NCBI RefSeq assembly: GCF_000308655.1
Contig: NZ_BAGC01000071.1
Coordinates: 291,692-355,691, forward strand
Source: Nocardia niigatensis NBRC 100131
GTDB lineage: Bacteria > Actinomycetota > Actinomycetes > Mycobacteriales > Mycobacteriaceae
DNA length: 64,000 nucleotides
Direction: 5' to 3'
Shown in pieces: positions 1 to 7,303 of the stretch; positions within the stretch are counted from its first letter, which is position 1, and the number at the start of each line of letters is the position of its first letter. The notes under the pieces are model-generated. The model saw nothing but the letters and a program-made list of their open reading frames with translations. It ran no database searches and was not told the DNA's origin. The translations under genes were made by a program, and so were the position numbers.

Positions 1-423
1 CTGCGCCTGACCACCGGACAGCGAACCTGGTGACCGGTCAGCGAATTCCTCCGCGTCGACCGCCCGCAACCATTCCCGAGCCAGCGCCCGCGCCGCACGA
101 CCTCGCAGGCCCCGGCTGCGCGGCCCGAACGCCACATTCGCCTCGACCGACAGATGTGGAAACAGCAGGGCGTCCTGCGCCAGCAAAGAGACGGACCGCT
201 GATGCGGCGGGACCGCAACGCCTTTCGCGACATCGGTCAGCACCCGGCTGCCGAGCCGGACCTCCCCTCGGTCCGGAACCGCCAGTCCGGCAACCACATC
301 CAGCAATGTCGACTTCCCCGCGCCGTTGGGACCGAGCACCGCCAGCACCTCACCGGCCGGAACATCCAGCTCCACCTGGAAATCCCGGGCGGCCAGGCAT
401 GCCGACACCGCCAGTCCATTCAT
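1..423 (-). CDS. modC: Molybdate ABC transporter ATP-binding protein, C-terminus beyond window
   Basis: The reading frame from the ATG at 423 runs off the window edge, leaving 141 N-terminal residues. A Walker A motif GPNGAGKST lies at residues 31-39, a Q-loop near residue 80, and the signature LSGGQ at the very edge. ModC powers molybdate uptake through ModB, with ModA as the binding protein. A purine-rich AGGGGG sits upstream of the ATG. The gene follows modA and modB on the same strand but is separated from modB by an unrelated DUF885 gene. Molybdate specificity is inferred from the neighbours, because the fold is common to all ABC ATPases. Confidence 0.85.
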   Translation of the reverse strand, partial: MNGLAVSACLAARDFQVELDVPAGEVLAVLGPNGAGKSTLLDVVAGLAVPDRGEVRLGSRVLTDVAKGVAVPPHQRSVSLLAQDALLFPHLSVEANVAFGPRSRGLRGRAARALAREWLRAVDAEEFADRSPGSLSGGQAQ

Positions 424-522
424 CCCGGTGCCCCCTGACGAGGTGTCCGCACGGCAGCGACCGACGCGCAGGGGCGACAGCCGTCACGATGGCGGGCGCA
501 CGGTATCGGGCAGGTCATCGAC

Positions 523-2151
523 TCAGCTCCCGTCGATCCCGAGCAGGGTGCGCAGATGGCGCGGAGCAGGGGAGCCGTGGGCGAGCATGGCGTCGTGCCA
601 GGCGCGCGGGGGAGTGGTGGCCGGGCGAGCGGCGGCGATGGCGGCGACCTCGGTGTAACCGACGAAATAGGTGGAGAGCTGGGTGGAGCTGAGGAGGGTA
701 CGGCGCCACTTGCCGGCGGCCTCGCCCTCCTCCTGGAAGCCGCGGTCCAGCATCAGGCGCATGGCCTCGGATTCGGTCATGCCCTCGCAGTGCACCGACT
801 GGTCGAGGATGGCGTTGACGGTCATGCGCAGGTGGGACTTCAGCTGCTGCAGCCGCACCGGCAGGCCGCCGAAACCGGTGTCGGCCATGAGCTTCTCGGT
901 GTAGACCGCCCAGCCCTCGATGAAGGTGCCGCTCCAGCACAGCGCGCGGACAGGGGTGGAACCGCGAAAGCGGCGGGCCCGGGCGAGCTGCAGGTAGTGA
1001 CCGGGCATGGCCTCGTGCACGGTCAGATTGCGCATCATGTGGTTGTTGTATTCGCGGTAGAACGAGGTCACGCGCTCGGGCGACCAGTCCGCCGGGGTCG
1101 GCGCGATGGCGAAAAAGGTGGGCAGCTCGGCGGTTTCGAGCGGGCCGACCGGATCGCAGTACGCCACCGCCACCCCGCGCGCGAACGCCGGCATCTCCTG
1201 GATGACCAGCGGATCGTCCACCAGGGTGACCAGGTCGTGCGCGCGGACGAAGGCGGTGGCCTCGGCCAGCGCGTCCGCCGCCACCGCGACCACCGTGTCA
1301 TCGGCGGGTCGGTCCGCCGACAACTGCGCCAGCGCCCGGCGGACGGTCTCCGTGTCCGGATTCGCGACACCGAGCATTTCGCCTGCCGCGGAATGGATTT
1401 CCGCCGTCAGCTGGTCCAGGTGCCGATGCGCGCGGTCCAGGATCTCGCGTGAACTCAGCTCGGTGTCCAGGGTGTGCCAGAGCTTGGCCTCCCACACCCT
1501 GCGGCCCAGCCGCGGATCCCGGTCGGCGCCGTCCACCCGGCCGGTGAGCCACGTGGTGAACTCGGTCAGCGCCGAGATCGCCGCGGCGGCAGCGGGTTCG
1601 ATTTCGAAGCCGGGCACCTCGGCGGCCAGCGCCGGCACCTGGCCGCGCACCATGGCGGCCACTCCGCCGAACTGCCCGATGGCGGTCTCGACGTGGACGC
1701 GCGGCATGTCGCCGAGCAGCGCGCGAGCGGTGGCCAGCGCGTCTGGCAGTGCCGTCAACCGGGAGCGCAGCGCCTCCAGCCGCACCTCGGCCGGCGCGAA
1801 CGGGCGCGCCAGCAGGTGGTGCAGCAACGGTCCGGGATTGTGCACCAGCGGATTCCACTCGTGCTCACGCAGTTCGGTGAGCGCGAACAGCAGCTGGTCG
1901 ACCTGCTGCTGCAGCAGCGCGAGATCGACGCCGTCCTCCGGGGCCAGGTCGTCCGCGTCGACCTCGGCCAGGGTGTGCGAGGCCTCGCGCAGCAGCTCGG
2001 CGTCCCCGCGCACCGCCTCCGCCGACCAGTCGGGGAGCCGATGGTCGGCGCGATGATCGCCGACCGAGGCGGCCAGCTGCGGGTCGGCGGTCAGCAGCGC
2101 CTCGACGATGCGCTCGGCACGGGAAGCGAAAATCGGCGACATGGCAGCCAC
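523..2151 (-). CDS. DUF885 family protein, probable metallopeptidase
   Basis: This 542-residue protein carries HEAMPGHYLQ at about residues 378-387 and a downstream EGWAVYTEK. That is the HExxPGH plus Glu arrangement typical of DUF885 proteins, which are thought to be zinc peptidases. No signal peptide is visible, so it is probably cytoplasmic. The GTG at 2151 is preferred because GGAGG lies 9 nt upstream. An in-frame ATG at 2142 lacks such spacing. The start is one base after the modB stop, so translation is probably coupled to modB. Its place between modB and modC is odd, since nothing in the protein suggests molybdate transport. Confidence 0.85.
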   Translation of the reverse strand: MAAMSPIFASRAERIVEALLTADPQLAASVGDHRADHRLPDWSAEAVRGDAELLREASHTLAEVDADDLAPEDGVDLALLQQQVDQLLFALTELREHEWNPLVHNPGPLLHHLLARPFAPAEVRLEALRSRLTALPDALATARALLGDMPRVHVETAIGQFGGVAAMVRGQVPALAAEVPGFEIEPAAAAAISALTEFTTWLTGRVDGADRDPRLGRRVWEAKLWHTLDTELSSREILDRAHRHLDQLTAEIHSAAGEMLGVANPDTETVRRALAQLSADRPADDTVVAVAADALAEATAFVRAHDLVTLVDDPLVIQEMPAFARGVAVAYCDPVGPLETAELPTFFAIAPTPADWSPERVTSFYREYNNHMMRNLTVHEAMPGHYLQLARARRFRGSTPVRALCWSGTFIEGWAVYTEKLMADTGFGGLPVRLQQLKSHLRMTVNAILDQSVHCEGMTESEAMRLMLDRGFQEEGEAAGKWRRTLLSSTQLSTYFVGYTEVAAIAAARPATTPPRAWHDAMLAHGSPAPRHLRTLLGIDGS

Positions 2152-2152
2152 G

Positions 2153-2926
2153 CTAGCGCGCCTCCGGCCGGCGATACGCGACCAGCACGATCACCGCCGC
2201 GACCAGCACCAGCAGCAGCGAAAGCGCCACCGCGGCATCCGGATCGGACTCGCGCTGCAGATAGATCTCCAGCGGCAGGGTGCGGGTCCGGCCCTGCAGG
2301 CTGCCCGCGAAGGTCAGCGTCGCGCCGAACTCGCCCAGCGCACGGGCGAACGCCAGAATCGTGCCCGACACCAGCGCCGGGCGCAGCAGCGGCAGCGTTA
2401 CCCGCCACCACACCGCCGACGGCCGCGCGCCCAGGGTGGCGGCGACGCGCTCGTACCGGTCACCCGCCGTCCGCATCGCACCCTCCAGCGTGATCACCAG
2501 GAACGGCAGCGCCACGAAGGTCTGTGCCAGTACGACCGCGGTCGTACTGAAGGCGATCCGAACGCCCAGCGACTCCAGCTCGTGGCCCACCAGGCCGTTC
2601 CGCCCGAACAGGTACAGCAGCGCCAGACCACCCACCACCGGCGGTAGGACCAAGGGCAGCAACACCAGCGCCCGCAGCACCGGCAGCACCCGCCAGCCCG
2701 AACGGGCCAGCACCGCGGCCATCGGCACCCCCAGCAGCACGCACAGCACCGCGGCCGCCAGCGAGGTGCGCAGGCTCAGCAGCAGCGCCACCCGCGACGA
2801 CTCCGAGGTGATCAGGCTCAGGAAATGCGACCAGTCCACCGCCCCGGTCAGCGCCACCAGCGGACCGGCCACCAGCACGAAGCCGATGGCCGCCGGCAGC
2901 AGCAGCCAGACCGGGGGCTTTCTCAC
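2153..2926 (-). CDS. modB: Molybdate ABC transporter permease
   Basis: This 257-residue integral membrane protein has about five to six hydrophobic segments. It carries the EAA-loop region (ERVAATLGARPSAVWWRVT, then PALVSG) that contacts the ATPase, and an LGEFGAT stretch typical of ModB and CysT permeases. The start overlaps the end of modA by 4 nt, indicating one transcript. It forms the inner-membrane channel for molybdate. Tungstate or sulfate specificity cannot be excluded from the permease alone. Confidence 0.9.
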   Translation of the reverse strand: MRKPPVWLLLPAAIGFVLVAGPLVALTGAVDWSHFLSLITSESSRVALLLSLRTSLAAAVLCVLLGVPMAAVLARSGWRVLPVLRALVLLPLVLPPVVGGLALLYLFGRNGLVGHELESLGVRIAFSTTAVVLAQTFVALPFLVITLEGAMRTAGDRYERVAATLGARPSAVWWRVTLPLLRPALVSGTILAFARALGEFGATLTFAGSLQGRTRTLPLEIYLQRESDPDAAVALSLLLVLVAAVIVLVAYRRPEAR

Positions 2927-3768
2927 GGCTGCCCGAAACCGGCCTGCTGCAGCGCCTTCCGGCCATCCGGACCGGTGACCAGCGTGACGAAGTCCTTGGC
3001 GGCCTGGGCATTCTTCGAATCCGCCACCGTGGCAATGGGATAGGTGTTCACCGCGGTCGTGGACTCCGGGAAGCTCACCGTCGTCACCTTGCTGCCCGCG
3101 CCCGCGGCATCCGTGACATAGACCAGGCCCGCATCGGCCTGGCCCGAGGTGACCTTGGACAGCACATCGGTCACCGAGGACTCCTCACTCACCGGCGAAA
3201 TCGACACGCCCGCACCGGAGGTCACCTTCTTGGCGGCCGAACCACACGGCACCTGCGGTGCGCACACCACCAGCCGCAGACCCGACTTGGACAGATCCGC
3301 CAGCGAAGCGACGTGCGCCGGGTTGCCCGGCGGCGTCACTATGGTGAGGACATTCGTGGCGAAGGTCTGCGGCTGGTCGGTGATCCGGCCGCCCTTCACC
3401 GCCCTGTCCATGTTCGCCTGATCGGCGGAGGCGAAGACGTCGGCGGGCGCGCCCTGGTTCAACTGCGCCGCCAGATCCGAGGAACCGGCGAAGGAGAAGG
3501 TCACCTTCGTGCCCCGGTTCCGATTCTCGAACTGAGTACCCAGCTCGGTGAACACCTGCTTCAGCGAGGCGGCGGCGAAGACCGTGATCGTCCTGGCGTC
3601 CCGGGCGTCCGAGTCCGAACCGCAACCCGACAGCAGACCCGCGCCCAGCACCGCGGTCGCGGCAAGCGCCGCACCGGAACGGAAACCTAGGCTGTGCCAC
3701 CGGTTTCTTTGAACGTTGGGGCCGCGGCGGTCTCCACCACCACCGTGGTGGCCTTCACGCTCGCCCAC
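2923..3768 (-). CDS. modA: Molybdate-binding lipoprotein of ABC transporter
   Basis: The mature part begins after a lipobox LLSG-C, so this is a lipid-anchored binding protein. The sequence ITVFAAASLKQVFTELG is the typical ModA beginning and SFAGSSDLAAQL follows it. The start is uncertain: the GTG at 3768 gives 281 residues, a longer ATG reading at 3846 adds 26 residues lying entirely over the upstream gene, and no start lies between 3768 and the hydrophobic core. Either choice overlaps the end of the upstream regulator gene by at least 80 nt in another frame. It captures molybdate for ModB and ModC. Confidence 0.85.
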   Translation of the reverse strand: MGEREGHHGGGGDRRGPNVQRNRWHSLGFRSGAALAATAVLGAGLLSGCGSDSDARDARTITVFAAASLKQVFTELGTQFENRNRGTKVTFSFAGSSDLAAQLNQGAPADVFASADQANMDRAVKGGRITDQPQTFATNVLTIVTPPGNPAHVASLADLSKSGLRLVVCAPQVPCGSAAKKVTSGAGVSISPVSEESSVTDVLSKVTSGQADAGLVYVTDAAGAGSKVTTVSFPESTTAVNTYPIATVADSKNAQAAKDFVTLVTGPDGRKALQQAGFGQP

Positions 3769-4115
3769 GCCACGCTGCCGGGCTGCAGGCCCAGCTCCCG
3801 CACCGATTCGCTGCTCATCAACGACACGACTGTGAACGGTCCGCATTGCATCTCCACCTGTGCCATCACGGTATCGGCCACCACCCTGGTGACCAGACCG
3901 GGAAAACGATTGCGTGCCGAACTGGCACCAGCCATCCGGGTCTGCGGAGTGCGTGCCTGCTCGACGGCCAGTTCCGCCAGCTCGCTGCCCTCCACCACCA
4001 GGCGACCGGATTCGTCCTTGCGTGCGGACAGCGCACCGCCGTCGATCCAGCGGCGCACCGTGTCGTCGCTGACGCCCAGCAGCTGGGCGGCGTCACGAAT
4101 CCGAATGTCGGGCAT
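3687..4115 (-). CDS. HTH-TOBE molybdenum-pterin-binding regulator
   Basis: The N-terminal third (MPDIRIRDAAQLLGVSDD, then TVRRWIDGGALSARKDESG) is an excisionase/MerR-like helix-turn-helix. Residues from about 75 onwards (ARNRFPGLVTRVVADTVMAQVEM, ending in VKATTVVVE) form a single Mop/TOBE domain that binds molybdate. The ATG at 4115 gives 142 residues. A longer frame upstream to 4181 would run over the promoter and operator-like repeat. The gene leads the mod genes and probably senses molybdate to control them. The DNA-binding target is inferred from the inverted repeat upstream. Confidence 0.82.
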   Translation of the reverse strand: MPDIRIRDAAQLLGVSDDTVRRWIDGGALSARKDESGRLVVEGSELAELAVEQARTPQTRMAGASSARNRFPGLVTRVVADTVMAQVEMQCGPFTVVSLMSSESVRELGLQPGSVAWASVKATTVVVETAAAPTFKETGGTA

Positions 4116-4122
4116 GACAAGC

Positions 4123-4175
4123 AGAATAGATCCGCAGATACGGAAATAACAATTGAATTGAACCGTAGATGCGGA
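4123..4175 (-). promoter_or_regulatory. Promoter and operator-like inverted repeat of the mod operon
   Basis: On the minus strand TTGTTA is followed after 18 nt by TATTCT, 7 nt before the regulator ATG, so the leader would be very short. An imperfect inverted repeat (4131-4143 and 4163-4175, arms TCCGC-N3-TACGG and CCGTA-N3-GCGGA, 19-nt spacer) has one arm lying between the -35 and -10 elements. Such a placement suggests repression, plausibly autoregulation by the HTH-TOBE protein. Confidence 0.5.
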
Positions 4176-4255
4176 GCACAAGACCCCGAGAGGTGTTCCT
4201 GTTCACTTTCGTGACGGTGGCGCGGTCACCGGCGGCCAGTACGCTCGAAGCAATC

Positions 4256-5083
4256 ATGGCCACGTATTTCGATCCGAAGGCCTGGTCACCTCTGCGCGCG
4301 GTGGACCTGGGCATGGACCTCGGAAGACGCTTGTTCGACCAGAGCTGGCTGGATCAGTGGACCGGATTCACCACCGCCTGGCTCGAACCAGCCGCCGACT
4401 TCGGTGCCGGGACAGTCACCGCGCTCATGCCCGACGTCCTCATGACACTGCTGTCCGAGGGCATCCTCAGCCAGTTCGGCGGGCGGGAGGTCAGCGCCAC
4501 CCTGCTCGGCCACGACCTGCGCGCTACCCTCCACACGCTCAAGGTGCGCCGGCGCGGCGCCCACTTCCAGACCAAAACCGTGCTCACCGGGCTGCTCTGG
4601 AACAACCGCCCCATCGAGGAACTCACGGTCATCGCACACGGCGTCCGGCTGATCCCCGGCGTCCCCACCAAACTGCGGACCTCACAGCTCGACCTCAGCG
4701 GCGTGATAACCCTTGCGGCACTGCTGGAATGGATCAATACCTGGCAGCCCGACTGGCAACTGGAACCCGCCGCGGACGGGCTCATCCTGGCCCGGCACCG
4801 GCGACGCCCGATCCGGGCGCTGGCCACCGCCGAGATCACCGACAACGTCCTGGCCATCACCGTGCACCGAGCCCACTGGCGGAAAGTGCGCGCGCCCAGG
4901 CGATTCACCGCACTGAACCCGATCCCGCTGTCGGGCCTGCCCAGCGAGGCGCGCATCCGCCGGGCCGAGCACGTGGGGGAGCACGTGTTCTTCAGCGTCG
5001 ACCTGCCCGCGACCACCGGCTCGTTCGATCTCGCCCAGATCCGCTCGGCCATCGTCGCGGGGACGACGCTGATCGTCTTCTAG
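4256..5083 (+). CDS. Conserved hypothetical protein
   Basis: I do not recognise this 275-residue protein. It begins MATYFDPKAWSPLRAVDLG and alternates amphipathic beta-like stretches without a signal peptide, obvious transmembrane segment or catalytic motif. The ATG at 4256 was chosen because the frame upstream (to 4169) overlaps the divergent mod promoter. It is divergent from the mod operon and convergent with pcnA, so it is a single-gene unit. Confidence 0.7.
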   Translation: MATYFDPKAWSPLRAVDLGMDLGRRLFDQSWLDQWTGFTTAWLEPAADFGAGTVTALMPDVLMTLLSEGILSQFGGREVSATLLGHDLRATLHTLKVRRRGAHFQTKTVLTGLLWNNRPIEELTVIAHGVRLIPGVPTKLRTSQLDLSGVITLAALLEWINTWQPDWQLEPAADGLILARHRRRPIRALATAEITDNVLAITVHRAHWRKVRAPRRFTALNPIPLSGLPSEARIRRAEHVGEHVFFSVDLPATTGSFDLAQIRSAIVAGTTLIVF

Positions 5084-5105
5084 CGCACCCGAACTCGCCG
5101 GGCGC

Positions 5106-6572
5106 TCAGGATTTCCGAGTCGGCCACCACTCGAGCAGGGCCGCCTCGGCCTCCTCGCGCGACATCGGACCGCGATCCAGGCGCAGCTCCTTGAGGAAGC
5201 GCCACGCCTTGCCGACATCCGGGCCCGGCTTCAGATCCAGCAGCTCCATGATCGAATTGCCGTCCAGGTCCGGACGCACCCGCTCCAGATCCTCCTGCTC
5301 GCGCAGGCGCTCGATCCGGGTCTCCAGATCGTCGTAGGTCGAGCGCAGCGTCGCGGCCCGGCGCTTGTTGCGGGTTGTGCAGTCGGCCCGGACCAGCTTG
5401 TGCAGGCGGGGGAGCAGCTCACCGCCGTCGGTCACATAGCGGCGCACCGCCGAATCGGTCCACTGGCCCTTGCCGTAGCCGTGGAAGCGCAGGTGCAGGT
5501 ACACCAGCCGCGCCACATCCTCGGTGAACTGCTTCGGATACTTCAAGGCGCGCATGCGCTTTCGCACCATCTTCGCGCCCACCACCTCGTGATGGTGGAA
5601 GCTGACGCCGCCGCCGGGCTCATTGCGCTTGGTCGGCGGCTTGCCGATGTCGTGCAGCAGCGCCGCCCAGCGCAGCACCAGATCCGGATCGCCCTGCTCC
5701 TGATCGATGGCCTGGCGCAGCACGGTCAGCGAATGCTGATAGACGTCCTTGTGCTGGTGATGCTCGTCGATCTCCAGCTGCATCGCCGGCACCTCCGGCA
5801 GCACCCGCTCGGCCAGACCGGTCTCGACCATGATGTCGATGCCCTCGGTCGGATATTCGCCGCCGATCAGCTTGTCCAGCTCGGTGCGCACCCGCTCCGC
5901 GGTGATGCGATCGATCTCCGGAACCATCTCGACGATCGCCTCCCGCACCCGCGGGGCGAGCTGAAAACCCAGCTGCGAGACGAAACGCGCGGCGCGCAGC
6001 ATTCGCAGCGGGTCGTCCTGGAACGAATCGTGCGGCAGCGCAGGCGTATCCAGCACCCCGGACAGCAGCGCCTCCACACCGTTCAGCGGATCCACGAACT
6101 CCAGCTCACCCAGCGCGCCGATTCGCACCGCCATGGCGTTCACCGTGAAATCGCGACGGACCAAATCACCCTCGAGGGTGTCCCCGAAGGTGACCTCCGG
6201 ATTGCGCGACACCCGATCGTAGGAATCGCTGCGGAAGGTCGTGATCTCCAGCTGCTGCCCGGCCTTGGCCGCGCTGACCGTGCCGAAGGCCAGGCCGCCG
6301 GTGTCCCACAGATTGTCGGCCCAGCCACGCATGAGCTCCTGCACCACCTCCGGACGCGCGTCGGTGGTGAAATCCAGATCGGTGCCCAGCCGGCCGAGCA
6401 CCGCGTCGCGGACACTGCCGCCGACCAGATACAGCTGATGACCGTGCGCGGCGAACAGCTCGCCCAGCGGGGTCAGCACGTCCGAGAGCCGGCCCAGGGT
6501 TATCGCCGCCGCCGCCAGCAAGCGCGTACGACGATCCTCAACGGCTGCTTCCTCGGACTTCGGCGAAACCAC
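5106..6572 (-). CDS. pcnA: CCA tRNA nucleotidyltransferase
   Basis: This 488-residue enzyme adds or repairs the 3' CCA end of tRNAs. The N-terminal domain has LVGGSVRDAVLGR and the metal-binding DLDF of class II nucleotidyltransferases. A C-terminal HD domain includes LLHDIGKP, giving the HD-type CCA enzyme of actinobacteria. The GTG at 6572 is chosen because it begins the conserved region and the upstream extension is not family-like. It has no obvious Shine-Dalgarno. It is divergent from the Nudix gene, as pcnA and mutT4 are in mycobacteria. Confidence 0.93.
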   Translation of the reverse strand: MVSPKSEEAAVEDRRTRLLAAAAITLGRLSDVLTPLGELFAAHGHQLYLVGGSVRDAVLGRLGTDLDFTTDARPEVVQELMRGWADNLWDTGGLAFGTVSAAKAGQQLEITTFRSDSYDRVSRNPEVTFGDTLEGDLVRRDFTVNAMAVRIGALGELEFVDPLNGVEALLSGVLDTPALPHDSFQDDPLRMLRAARFVSQLGFQLAPRVREAIVEMVPEIDRITAERVRTELDKLIGGEYPTEGIDIMVETGLAERVLPEVPAMQLEIDEHHQHKDVYQHSLTVLRQAIDQEQGDPDLVLRWAALLHDIGKPPTKRNEPGGGVSFHHHEVVGAKMVRKRMRALKYPKQFTEDVARLVYLHLRFHGYGKGQWTDSAVRRYVTDGGELLPRLHKLVRADCTTRNKRRAATLRSTYDDLETRIERLREQEDLERVRPDLDGNSIMELLDLKPGPDVGKAWRFLKELRLDRGPMSREEAEAALLEWWPTRKS

Positions 6573-6733
6573 GAAAACGCAGCTTAGTCGCTCGGGGTCG
6601 CGATCCCCGAAAAGTGCCCGGCCACCCCCGCCGAGCACGCGGCGTGCCGCGCCACGACCGGCGCCTACCAGCTATGGGAGCTCTGTATATATAGGAGCAA
6701 CCGCGCTGGGGCGGGCAGCAGCGCCGTCCCCTA

Positions 6734-6748
6734 TAGACTGACGCAGTG
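6734..6748 (+). promoter_or_regulatory. -10 element for a leaderless transcript
   Basis: TAGACT (6734-6739) matches the TANNNT -10 element and ends 6 nt before the GTG of the Nudix gene. Transcription would therefore start at the start codon itself. No Shine-Dalgarno is present. Confidence 0.6.
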
Positions 6749-7303
6749 TCCCCGGCCGATCGCGCGAACAGTCGACGCCGCCAACCCCGGCGGCGTGGTG
6801 GTTCGGCCGGTAATGCGGCGAAATCCACCGGTGCGGCCAAGCCCCGCATGCGCACGGTCCGCGAAACCTCCGCGGGCGGACTCGTGGTCGACGGACTCGA
6901 CGGCCCCAGCGAAAAACGCTGCGCCGCCCTCATCGGACGCACCGACCGGCGCGGGCGACTGCTCTGGTCGCTGCCCAAGGGCCACATCGAAGAGGGCGAA
7001 ACCGCCGAACAGGCCGCCATTCGCGAGGTGCAGGAGGAGACCGGCATCCACGGCACCGTGGTCGCCGAACTCGGCAGCATCGATTACTGGTTCGTCACCG
7101 AGGGCCGGCGGGTACACAAGACCGTGCACCACTACCTGATGCGCTCACTCGGCGGTGAGCTCTCCGATGCCGACGTCGAGGTCACCAAGGTGGCCTGGGT
7201 TCCCTTGAGCGAACTAGACTCCCGGCTCGCCTACGCTGACGAGCGCAGGCTGGCCGAGGTCGCCAACCGGCTGATCGACCGGATGGAGAACGGCAGACAA
7301 TGA
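6746..7303 (+). CDS. Nudix hydrolase (MutT4-like)
   Basis: This 185-residue protein contains a complete Nudix box: GHIEEGETAEQAAIREVQEE followed by TG, fitting Gx5Ex7REUxEExGU. It should hydrolyse a nucleoside diphosphate derivative; the substrate is unknown. The N-terminal 40 residues are basic and unstructured. The GTG start is supported by a -10 element 6 nt upstream (leaderless). The stop overlaps the next gene's ATG by 4 nt. The position between pcnA and a DUF6049 gene matches mycobacterial mutT4 (Rv3908). Confidence 0.9.
   Translation: MSPADRANSRRRQPRRRGGSAGNAAKSTGAAKPRMRTVRETSAGGLVVDGLDGPSEKRCAALIGRTDRRGRLLWSLPKGHIEEGETAEQAAIREVQEETGIHGTVVAELGSIDYWFVTEGRRVHKTVHHYLMRSLGGELSDADVEVTKVAWVPLSELDSRLAYADERRLAEVANRLIDRMENGRQ

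Noticed and set aside
30..692. Plus-strand reading frame of 220 codons over modC
   Set aside because: It lies opposite the well-supported modC and DUF885 frames and has the Arg/Pro-rich composition of a high-GC shadow frame.
2923..3846. Longer modA start at 3846
   Set aside because: The extra residues lie inside the HTH-TOBE gene and do not resemble a signal peptide; GTG 3768 is kept, with the uncertainty noted.
6686..6697. TATATATA as a pcnA promoter
   Set aside because: No matching -35 at proper spacing could be found, so it is not listed.
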